9,057 nucleotides of DNA from NCBI GenBank assembly GCA_026982915.1, contig JALWQU010000012.1:1-9057 (forward strand), read 5' to 3'. This DNA comes from Candidatus Altimarinota bacterium. GTDB taxonomy: Bacteria > Patescibacteriota > Gracilibacteria > UBA4473. Numbering within the stretch: the stretch's first letter is position 1; every line of letters begins with the position of its first letter. This document shows positions 1-5,088 of the stretch, piece after piece. Under the pieces are notes generated by a model. That model did no database searches. It worked only from the letters and a program-made list of their open reading frames with translations, and was not told where the DNA came from. A program made the translations under genes and the position numbers.

Positions 1-134
1 CCGATGAGGTGGCTGATGCCGGGGTTTAGCGCGTTGGCGAAGTTGAAGATTTCAACCGCTTGTGGGCTTCGGGCGAGAGCTTGGATGATGGCGTGCTCTC
101 TTCCGCCGTTACCGATTACGAGGATTTTTTTCAT
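1..134 (-). CDS. purD: Phosphoribosylamine-glycine ligase (GAR synthetase), 5' part only
   Basis: The minus strand reads from an ATG at 134 into the left edge, giving the first 44 residues. They begin MKKILVIGNGGREHAI, the N-terminal ATP-grasp/Rossmann signature of PurD (usual form M-K-V-L-V-I-G-x-G-G-R-E-H-A). PurD joins glycine to 5-phosphoribosylamine with ATP, the second step of purine synthesis, in the cytoplasm. The family is normally about 420-430 aa, so roughly 90 percent lies outside. The start is fixed by the signature, since the glycine-rich loop must begin within a few residues of the Met. No Shine-Dalgarno site lies at usual spacing; the nearest purine-rich string (GAGGG) is about 17 nt upstream. 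The gene diverges from the small-protein units to its right. Recognition is confident; nothing can be said about the rest of the protein. Confidence 0.88.
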   Translation of the reverse strand, partial: MKKILVIGNGGREHAIIQALARSPQAVEIFNFANALNPGISHLI

Positions 135-156
135 GGGATTTTTTTTAGTTACCCTC

Positions 157-184
157 AAAATACTGATGTTGTCCAAGAATTCAA
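157..184 (-). promoter_or_regulatory. Possible purD promoter
   Basis: On the minus strand TTGAAT (184-179) and TATTTT (162-157) are separated by 16 bp. This predicts a start near 150 and a leader of about 16 nt before the purD ATG. The match is moderate and rests only on consensus. Confidence 0.35.
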
Positions 185-213
185 GAAGGATGTTCTTTGT
201 CGGTGTTTTGTTG

Positions 214-249
214 AAAACATGTAAAAATGAATTCAATTTTACATGTTTT
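214..249. promoter_or_regulatory. 36-bp near-perfect palindrome upstream of purD
   Basis: AAAACATGTAAAA (214-226) and TTTTACATGTTTT (237-249) are exact 13-bp inverted arms. The centre includes TGAATTCA (228-235), itself a palindrome, leaving only the pair 227/236 unmatched. It sits 30 bp upstream of the putative purD -35 box. It could be an operator for a dimeric regulator or an AT-rich hairpin. T runs flank it on both strands, so weak bidirectional termination is also possible. The symmetry is certain and the function is inferred. Confidence 0.5.
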
Positions 250-416
250 TCGGCGTTAAGCCTTTTCTATATTGAGTAAATGGATGTTTAGTTGCTTTGT
301 GGTAGTCTAGGAATGGACTATCTCTAATTAATGTACAATTTTAGATCGGAAATTACATGCTTTGGGGTTTTGAAGGGGGTGGGTTAGGTGGTTATTAGTT
401 TTTTATTAAAAAATAA
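250..416. other. Intergenic stretch with no recognised gene
   Basis: I see no convincing ORF, RNA gene or repeat here. A weak 5-bp inverted repeat, TAGTC/GACTA, lies at 303-320. Just before the next promoter T6-ATT-A6 (399-413) forms an AT-only inverted repeat and gives A/T tracts where an UP element would lie. Confidence 0.5.
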
Positions 417-444
417 TTGACAAAAGGGTGATTAACACTAATCT
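417..444 (+). promoter_or_regulatory. Promoter of tandem unit 1
   Basis: TTGACA (417-422), a 16-bp spacer and TAATCT (439-444), preceded by A-tracts. It predicts a start at about 451, exactly where the leader motif AGTTCTTTT begins. The same relation holds in units 2 and 3, which supports this choice of -10. Confidence 0.65.
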
Positions 445-450
445 AGTAAT

Positions 451-518
451 AGTTCTTTTCGGATTCGGTAGAAGTCTTAAGCTTGGATTCGATTTTTTTT
501 TAAATCAAAAAATAGGTG
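451..518 (+). promoter_or_regulatory. Structured leader of tandem unit 1
   Basis: The leader opens with AGTTCTTTT. TCGGATTCGG (459-468) can pair with TTGGATTCGA (483-492) over 10 positions, four of them G-T wobbles. A nine-T run (493-501) follows at once, then AAATC, an A-rich stretch and the SD AGGTG (514-518), 7 nt before the ATG. Units 2 and 3 have the same order of parts. Stem plus T-run just before the SD suggests attenuation or control of translation, which is inferred. Confidence 0.55.
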
Positions 519-525
519 TATTGTC

Positions 526-849
526 ATGAGTTTTAAATCTGTATTGGAAAATTTTTTAATAGATATCTTTTTTGCCATAGTTGCGGCTTATGTATATCTT
601 GGGACAGCTGTTGCCTTCGATGTAACATCAGGGATGGAGAGAATAATTATTCTCTTCTTAGGTATTTTTATCAGCTTATGTTTGTGGGGGACTCCGATTA
701 TTTTAATGAAAATGAATTTTGGAATAAGCTGGGTAGGTCTTTTCCTAGTGAATTTACTAATATCATTGCAACTAGGTAATGTATTTGTTTGGGTTTTCTA
801 TCTTCAGAAACCTTTTACTGAGTTCGAATCGCTCGGGTATCTATTCTGA
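526..849 (+). CDS. Small three-segment membrane protein, tandem unit 1
   Basis: This is a 107-aa protein whose family I do not recognise. Hydrophobic segments lie at about residues 11-31, 40-62 and 66-93, with short polar links and an acidic, aromatic tail, so it should be an integral membrane protein. The first residues form a short amphipathic lead with no cleavable signal peptide. The ATG at 526 has AGGTG 7 nt upstream. The gene has its own promoter and terminator, so it is monocistronic. The next unit encodes another 107-aa, three-segment protein, but I see only topological similarity, not clear residue identity. The shared regulatory parts suggest co-regulated accessory proteins. I cannot tell from the sequence whether they act as holin- or toxin-like proteins, transporter subunits or stress proteins. 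Confidence 0.7.
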   Translation: MSFKSVLENFLIDIFFAIVAAYVYLGTAVAFDVTSGMERIIILFLGIFISLCLWGTPIILMKMNFGISWVGLFLVNLLISLQLGNVFVWVFYLQKPFTEFESLGYLF

Positions 850-885
850 TTAGAATAATTTACTTGAGTTATTTGGAACTTCTCC

Positions 886-924
886 TCCCTGTTTAGTTTA
901 AAAAACTAAACAGGGAACTTTTTT
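886..924 (+). terminator. Rho-independent terminator of unit 1
   Basis: TCCCTGTTTAGTTT (886-899) and AAACTAAACAGGGA (903-916) form a perfect 14-bp stem with an AAA loop. T6 at 919-924 follows. It lies 37 bp after the stop of the first small membrane protein. Confidence 0.92.
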
Positions 925-939
925 AGTGAGGGTTTTTAA

Positions 940-968
940 TTGACACAATTCTAATTATTATTTAATAT
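940..968 (+). promoter_or_regulatory. Promoter of tandem unit 2
   Basis: TTGACA (940-945), a 17-bp spacer and TAATAT (963-968). A TATAAT also overlaps at 966-971. The start is predicted at about 974-975, where AGCTCTTTT begins. Confidence 0.75.
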
Positions 969-973
969 AATAG

Positions 974-1040
974 AGCTCTTTTCGAATTCATTGCCGTTGT
1001 TGTTTCTGGGTTCGATTTTTTTTTAATCAACAAGTAGGAG
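974..1040 (+). promoter_or_regulatory. Structured leader of tandem unit 2
   Basis: After AGCTCTTTT, TCGAATTCA (982-990) pairs with TGGGTTCGA (1007-1015) over 9 positions, two of them G-T. Nine Ts follow (1016-1024), then AATCAACAAG and a strong SD, AGGAG (1036-1040), 8 nt before the ATG. Compared with unit 1, several arm bases differ but pairing is kept, as expected if the stem matters. Confidence 0.58.
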
Positions 1041-1048
1041 ATTTATTT

Positions 1049-1372
1049 ATGAATAATGCAGTAAAAGATAAAATATTGGGTAAGACTATGGCGTTATTGG
1101 TGGGACACGTCATTGTAGGAGGAATCGTAATTTATTGGTTTTTACTCCAATCGGCACTATTACCGAAGCCTTGGGGTTCTGTTGAAATAAATACCACACG
1201 CTTCTTAGCAGCGATATGTGTATTTTTGTTCTCTTTTTTGATCTATGAACGGTCAAAATTAAAAGGAAGTTTTCAGTTTTTCATTATTGCTCTATTTATG
1301 TCTATGGTGGCCTTGCTATTACTGCATGGATACTACCCAGAATATGCAGGGGTATTTATGAATCTCAACTGA
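1049..1372 (+). CDS. Small three-segment membrane protein, tandem unit 2
   Basis: This 107-aa protein of unrecognised family has hydrophobic segments at about residues 13-37, 51-66 and 74-94. A positively charged, hydrophilic loop (ERSKLKGS, about 67-74) lies between the second and third. By the positive-inside rule this loop should face the cytoplasm. The ATG at 1049 is set by AGGAG 8 nt upstream. The gene has its own promoter, leader and terminator, all resembling those of unit 1, and its length is identical to the unit 1 protein. The amino-acid sequences are not obviously homologous, so either the coding parts diverged quickly or one regulatory frame carries unrelated cargo. Function unknown. 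Confidence 0.7.
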   Translation: MNNAVKDKILGKTMALLVGHVIVGGIVIYWFLLQSALLPKPWGSVEINTTRFLAAICVFLFSFLIYERSKLKGSFQFFIIALFMSMVALLLLHGYYPEYAGVFMNLN

Positions 1373-1421
1373 ATCTATCTAATAATTTAGATAATTTTCA
1401 TTGAGTGAATGAGGAGTTTTT

Positions 1422-1456
1422 CTTCCTGTTGGTTAAAACTGACAGGAAGCTTTTTT
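1422..1456 (+). terminator. Rho-independent terminator of unit 2
   Basis: CTTCCTGT (1422-1429) pairs with ACAGGAAG (1442-1449), extended inward by G-T pairs, and T6 follows (1451-1456). The flanks match those of the unit 1 terminator: TTGAGT..AT upstream and CTTTTTTA-TGAGG downstream. This supports duplication of whole units. Confidence 0.85.
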
Positions 1457-1485
1457 ACTGAGGATTCTTTTTGTCTCATATTAAT

Positions 1486-1513
1486 TTGCCATGAATTAAT
1501 ATTTAATTAATTT
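1486..1513 (+). promoter_or_regulatory. Promoter of tandem unit 3
   Basis: TTGCCA (1486-1491), a 16-bp spacer and TAATTT (1508-1513). It is weaker than the other two but correctly placed to start transcription at AGCTCTTTT (1519), as in units 1 and 2. Confidence 0.5.
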
Positions 1514-1518
1514 ACTAA

Positions 1519-1630
1519 AGCTCTTTTAGATTTCCCCAGTTGGGAATCAAGACCAATATTTAATTGGTACTTTATTCTCAGGTGGAAACACGGCGGGGAA
1601 TCTAATTTTTTATTAAACTTTTTATGAGGA
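1519..1630 (+). promoter_or_regulatory. Longer structured leader of tandem unit 3
   Basis: AGCTCTTTT is followed by AGATTTCCCC (1528-1537), which pairs with GGGGAATCT (1595-1603) with a one-base bulge. Inside are ACCAAT/ATTGGT (1552-1557/1563-1568) and GTG-GAAA-CAC (1582-1591), a GNRA-capped hairpin. The 5' arm can instead pair locally with GGGAATC (1542-1548), so two folds exclude each other. A T6 tract (1606-1611) and GAGGA (1626-1630) complete the shared architecture. Confidence 0.5.
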
Positions 1631-1638
1631 AAATGGCA

Positions 1639-1902
1639 GTGAGTGAAATTATTAATAATAAATTTGAAACTTTTTTTAAACTTTATTGGTCTTGCAAAAA
1701 GCAGGATGAAAACCGAGAAAAGGAGATTTTAGAAAAGGGGCAGGAATTGATTTTATTGATTAGGTCGAGTGAAGAGGATTTTACCTCTCTTTCTCTGGTT
1801 ACAAATTCAATAGTTAACCAGCTTGAAAGTAAAGCTCCGGAAGACCTTAATCCGTATTTATCGATGACTTCTTCGGGTTTCTTCTGTGAGGCTCGCAGAT
1901 AG
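1639..1902 (+). CDS. Small soluble helical protein, tandem unit 3
   Basis: I do not recognise this protein. The same frame also offers ATGs at 1624 and 1633. I prefer the GTG at 1639 because GAGGA (1626-1630) is then 8 nt away, as in unit 2, and the leader alignment agrees; the ATG at 1633 would leave 2 nt. The result is 87 aa, hydrophilic and largely helical, rich in Glu and Lys in the first half (KKQDENREKEILEKGQ). It has no membrane segment, and the tail SGFFCEARR is basic. It differs completely from the products of units 1 and 2 although the control regions match. Possibilities include a small regulator or partner of the membrane proteins, but none is supported by a motif. The reading frame is intact. 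Confidence 0.55.
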   Translation: MSEIINNKFETFFKLYWSCKKQDENREKEILEKGQELILLIRSSEEDFTSLSLVTNSIVNQLESKAPEDLNPYLSMTSSGFFCEARR

Positions 1903-1924
1903 CCCCCTCCGCACGGAAGCAGCG

Positions 1925-1962
1925 CCGCTAAACTTATTTTTTTAGGTTTAGCGGTTTTTTTT
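1925..1962 (+). terminator. Rho-independent terminator of unit 3
   Basis: CCGCTAAAC (1925-1933) pairs with GTTTAGCGG (1946-1954), with further pairs inward (TTA/TAG), then T8 (1955-1962). It ends 14 bp before the lysS -35 box and separates the tandem units from lysS. Confidence 0.92.
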
Positions 1963-1976
1963 ACCCATTTGCGACT

Positions 1977-2005
1977 TTGACATCCTGCTCAATAAAGAAT
2001 AAAGT
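1977..2005 (+). promoter_or_regulatory. lysS promoter
   Basis: TTGACA (1977-1982), exactly 17 bp, then TAAAGT (2000-2005). The start is predicted at about 2012, leaving a leader of about 19 nt with no SD. The TTG of the -35 box is in frame with lysS and could be miscalled as its start codon. Confidence 0.8.
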
Positions 2006-2030
2006 GTCCAAGATTTTAAACCCTCAATCT

Positions 2031-4016
2031 ATGTCCGAAAACCATCTCATCACGAACCGAAAAGCCAAAGTAACCGCGTGGAAAAACGCCGGATTTTCGG
2101 GTTACGCTACAAAATTTGACCGAACGCATACCACCGCTGAAGCCAAAACCCTGATCGAAAACGAAACAAGTGTTTTGCAAGAGGCTGGACGGTTGATGAA
2201 AGAGCAAACCAACTCAGAATATGCTTTGTGCGGGAGAATTATGCAGTTGCGAGACATGGGGAAAATGGCGTTTCTAAAGATTCGGGACAAGGACGGAGAT
2301 TTTCAGATCTGTTTGGCCAAAAATGTACTGGGTGACGGCGTACCCTTTGAAAAAGGAACAAACCCAGAACCGGGATTTAAGTGGTTTATTAAAAACCTTG
2401 ATTTAGGTGATTTTGTAGGATTTAGAGGCGAATTTTTCGTAACAAAACACGGGGAGCCAACACTCATGGCGGCAACGGTAGAACCACTTTCCAAAGCGAT
2501 CCGTCCATTGCCAGAAAAATTTCACGGCCTCACTGATCGAGAATCGTGTTACCGAGAACGAAACCTTGATCTGGCCACCAATGCGGAAACCTTTGAACGG
2601 TTTCGTTTACGATCAAAACTCGTGCAAGAAGTACGGGCTTTTTTTGCGGAAAAACAGTTTGATGAGATTGAGACTTCGATCCTGCAAGGTCAAGCAGGAG
2701 GCGCAATGGCAGAGGTTTTCACGACCCATCATAAAGCCTTGGATCATGACTTTGTCCTACGAATAGCGCTTGAACTTGATCTGAAACGAGCGGTTAGTGG
2801 GGGAATGGAGCGTATTTTTGAAATCGGGAAGAATTTTCGAAACGAGGGAACGGATCCCTCACACTTACAAGAGTTTACGATGTGTGAATGGTATGCGGCG
2901 TACCAAGATTTGGAAACGAATAAAGAATGGACCGAAGAACTTTTTCATCGTTTGTGCGCAAAAGTTTTTGGGAAAACCGTTTTTACCGTTGTGGACACGG
3001 AAGGCAATGAGACGACTATTGATTTTGGGGGAAAATTTGCGGAAAAAGGTTTTCCACAACTTTTACAAGAGTACGCTGATTTAGACATGTTTACCGCGAC
3101 CGATGACGCGGTTCGTGCGAAGGCCAAAGAAGTCGGGGTTGAAAAAATAGAGGGTGTCGGACGCGCCAATTTATTAGACGATATTTACAAAAAAACGGCT
3201 CGATGCAAGCTCATTCAGCCGACTTTTGTCTATGATTATCCAGAAGACCTAAAACCCCTAGCTGCCCCAAACGGCGACGGAACCGCTTCGTGTTTTCAGC
3301 TCGTGGTGAATACTTGGGAAATTGTGAATTCTTACGGAGAACTAATTGACCCGATGGTTCAGCGCGCCTTATTTGAAAAACAGTCTGCGGCAAAGGCGGC
3401 AGGGGATGTTGAAGCAATGGAGATTGACACAGTTTTTCTCGAAGCCATGGAGCATGGATTTCCGCCGATGACGGGATCTGGATTCGGAATCGATCGATTG
3501 TGTGCGATTTTTTCGGGTCAGGCAAATCTTCGAGATGTGGTGCTTTTTCCAACGCTGAAACCAGTGGTGGAAAAACTTTCATCTAAACAACTAGAAGCCA
3601 AATACCAGGCTAAAAAGGTGGTTATTATCGCGAATCAAGATCTGCCTCGTGGGGTAACGGCCAATGCGATTGGGCAGTTGGGGATTTCTATTGGAGGGCA
3701 TTCTGAAGAATCTTTGTTTGAAGCAAAAGTTCTGCACGATGCGGATGATCAAGTCCACTACACGGATTGTTTTTACGGAATGGTGAATCTCGCGGGTAGT
3801 CAGGCGCAAATGGCGGAATTTGTAACGAAGTGTTATGACGCGAAGGTGCAGGTTTTTGATTTTTCGGATATTATGCGAAAGGCGCATACAGACGCGCAAA
3901 TGCAAAAGGGTTACAAGGCAAAAAAGACGACGGATATTGAGTACATAGCGGTTGGGGCTTTGGTGCCAGCAGATTTTGAAAAGGAATTTTTGTCAGGATT
4001 AGCGTTATTTTCGTAG
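2031..4016 (+). CDS. lysS: Class II lysyl-tRNA synthetase with C-terminal DUF2000/PTH2-like domain
   Basis: LysRS charges tRNA-Lys with lysine using ATP. I start it at the ATG at 2031 because the in-frame TTG at 1977 is the promoter -35 box; this gives 661 aa against about 500 for the usual bacterial enzyme. An OB-fold anticodon-binding domain lies at about 64-150. Class II motif 1 is near 210-233 (IETSIL..GGA). Motif 2 is at 269-288 (FRNEG..H..EFTMCE). Motif 3 is at 482-491 (GSGFGIDRL). After the core ends near 510 comes an in-frame extension (528-661) starting KKVVIIANQDLPRGVTANA. It resembles DUF2000, a domain with the peptidyl-tRNA hydrolase 2 fold. There is no SD before the ATG. The gene is monocistronic on its own promoter, and I see no clear terminator after it. 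Core identity is firm. The tail assignment is by pattern, and its activity is unknown. Confidence 0.93.
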   Translation: MSENHLITNRKAKVTAWKNAGFSGYATKFDRTHTTAEAKTLIENETSVLQEAGRLMKEQTNSEYALCGRIMQLRDMGKMAFLKIRDKDGDFQICLAKNVLGDGVPFEKGTNPEPGFKWFIKNLDLGDFVGFRGEFFVTKHGEPTLMAATVEPLSKAIRPLPEKFHGLTDRESCYRERNLDLATNAETFERFRLRSKLVQEVRAFFAEKQFDEIETSILQGQAGGAMAEVFTTHHKALDHDFVLRIALELDLKRAVSGGMERIFEIGKNFRNEGTDPSHLQEFTMCEWYAAYQDLETNKEWTEELFHRLCAKVFGKTVFTVVDTEGNETTIDFGGKFAEKGFPQLLQEYADLDMFTATDDAVRAKAKEVGVEKIEGVGRANLLDDIYKKTARCKLIQPTFVYDYPEDLKPLAAPNGDGTASCFQLVVNTWEIVNSYGELIDPMVQRALFEKQSAAKAAGDVEAMEIDTVFLEAMEHGFPPMTGSGFGIDRLCAIFSGQANLRDVVLFPTLKPVVEKLSSKQLEAKYQAKKVVIIANQDLPRGVTANAIGQLGISIGGHSEESLFEAKVLHDADDQVHYTDCFYGMVNLAGSQAQMAEFVTKCYDAKVQVFDFSDIMRKAHTDAQMQKGYKAKKTTDIEYIAVGALVPADFEKEFLSGLALFS

Positions 4017-4094
4017 GGACCTATTTAATATCTTTATTGAGACAGAGAGGTTTAATGTTGCTGTGCCTCCTTAACAGAAGTTTAACAAAATAAA

Positions 4095-4122
4095 TTGACT
4101 TTTTGTAAACAGCTCTTATGGT
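4095..4122 (+). promoter_or_regulatory. Promoter giving a leaderless mRNA for the double hot-dog gene
   Basis: TTGACT (4095-4100), a 16-bp spacer and TATGGT (4117-4122). The ATG at 4129 lies 7 nt after the -10 box, at the expected transcription start itself, and no SD precedes it. Confidence 0.6.
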
Positions 4123-4128
4123 GCGCTT

Positions 4129-4908
4129 ATGAAGCCTAATAATTTTCTGACGGAAGAAAAAATAGCCGAAATAAGAGCGGGGCATTTCCCGGAAGGGGCT
4201 GTCTTGCCAGCGGTAAAGCAGATAAGCGGTTTTTTGGATTTTGTTCAAGAAGGTGTCTCTAGAGAGGTAGGGACCGTTATTAATTGGAAAACGAAGGGTT
4301 TTGCAAAGCTGGATGATAGGACAAATAAACTTACATACCAGGAAAAAGGTGATAACACTTTTGAGGTAGCCTTAAATAGTAAAGTTGTTGGGACTATTTC
4401 AACAGAAGTGCAAGAAGCTTTTGAATGGGTATCGGATCTGGTTGAAAAAGCCATCGAGGAAATGAAAGAATCGATAAAATCTAAAAAGGAAAGTATTCCG
4501 CATGAAGAGGATTGGAATTTTATTGAAGAGAAGAATCCTATTGCCTTTGAGGGGGATAAAGAAAATGGTATGTCAGGATATTTTAAATTAGATATGGGGA
4601 ATAAGAAGCTTGAAGGTCTTACCGATGAATGTTGGTTGTTGGAATCGGCAGCACAACACATCGCGCCGTTGGTGACTGGGGAAAAGGAGGTTCCTACCTT
4701 TACCTCAATACGAACACAGCGTTTGATAGACTATGACAATGTTCCACAGGATGTCGAGGTTAAGTTTAGGCTTAAAAAAGTTAGGAAAATTTATAAGATA
4801 GAGGTTGTCTTTTTAGAAACAGCAACAGGGGAGGCTTTTATGGCGAGTGAGTTTGAGGCGAGGGTGATGCGTGAGGATTCATTTAAAAATCTTATCAGGA
4901 TAAAGTGA
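4129..4908 (+). CDS. Tandem hot-dog-fold protein, FabA/FabZ dehydratase-like
   Basis: This 259-aa protein reads as two fused hot-dog domains. Residues 14-27 (EIRAGHFPEGAVLP) match the catalytic loop of FabZ-type 3-hydroxyacyl-ACP dehydratases (GHFPG.PV.PG), giving His19. The next helix lacks the family's Glu and instead reads VKQISGFLDF. In the second half WLLESAAQHIAPLV (169-182) matches the FabZ helix (EAxAQ), giving Glu172, but no GHFP precedes it. Strand-like stretches typical of the fold follow each helix (about 47-92 and 190-247). A charged, probably helical linker spans about 95-135. In FabA/FabZ dimers His and the acidic residue come from different subunits, so a fused dimer could keep one composite site. 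It may be a dehydratase, thioesterase or degenerate acyl-binding protein. No fatty-acid genes are adjacent. Assignment is by motif only. Confidence 0.6.
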   Translation: MKPNNFLTEEKIAEIRAGHFPEGAVLPAVKQISGFLDFVQEGVSREVGTVINWKTKGFAKLDDRTNKLTYQEKGDNTFEVALNSKVVGTISTEVQEAFEWVSDLVEKAIEEMKESIKSKKESIPHEEDWNFIEEKNPIAFEGDKENGMSGYFKLDMGNKKLEGLTDECWLLESAAQHIAPLVTGEKEVPTFTSIRTQRLIDYDNVPQDVEVKFRLKKVRKIYKIEVVFLETATGEAFMASEFEARVMREDSFKNLIRIK

Positions 4909-4928
4909 TTAAAAAATAAATAATAAAT

Positions 4929-4957
4929 TTGACAAGCACTGATTAATCCGCTAAAAT
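4929..4957 (+). promoter_or_regulatory. nrnA promoter
   Basis: TTGACA (4929-4934), 17 bp, TAAAAT (4952-4957): close to consensus with ideal spacing. The predicted start near 4964 leaves a leader of about 125 nt. Confidence 0.8.
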
Positions 4958-4963
4958 ATTCTC

Positions 4964-5088
4964 TCGTTATACCCGTCCGCTCAAAAAATGCCAAGTTAAG
5001 GGCTTCCTATTTTGAGCTCCCGAGTACTGGGATTTGAGCGCTTATTTTGAAAAAATATAAGCCACCTAGTATAACATAAAAAAACGAC
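4964..5088 (+). promoter_or_regulatory. Structured 5' leader of nrnA
   Basis: The leader holds GCTCAAAA (4979-4986) pairing with TTTTGAGC (5010-5017), TCCC/GGGA (5018-5021/5029-5032), and GCTTAT/ATAAGC (5040-5045/5057-5062). The 5' arm GCTCAAA could pair instead with TTTGAGC at 5033-5039, so two folds compete. No known riboswitch was recognised and no SD lies before the ATG. Confidence 0.4.

Noticed and set aside
4..279. Plus-strand frame of 91 aa at the left edge.
   Set aside because: It overlaps the clear purD N-terminus on the other strand and resembles no protein.
1885..1925. TCC-GCAC-GGA-AGCAGC resembles the tip of bacterial SRP RNA.
   Set aside because: The conserved 5' loop strand (GUCAGG) and GGAA tetraloop are absent, and no long flanking helix can be drawn.
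5016..5038. CTCCCGAGTA-CTGGGATT looks like part of a primate Alu element.
   Set aside because: The match covers about 18 bases with a gap, lies inside a bacterial leader and shows no Alu sequence on either side; chance similarity in a small hairpin.
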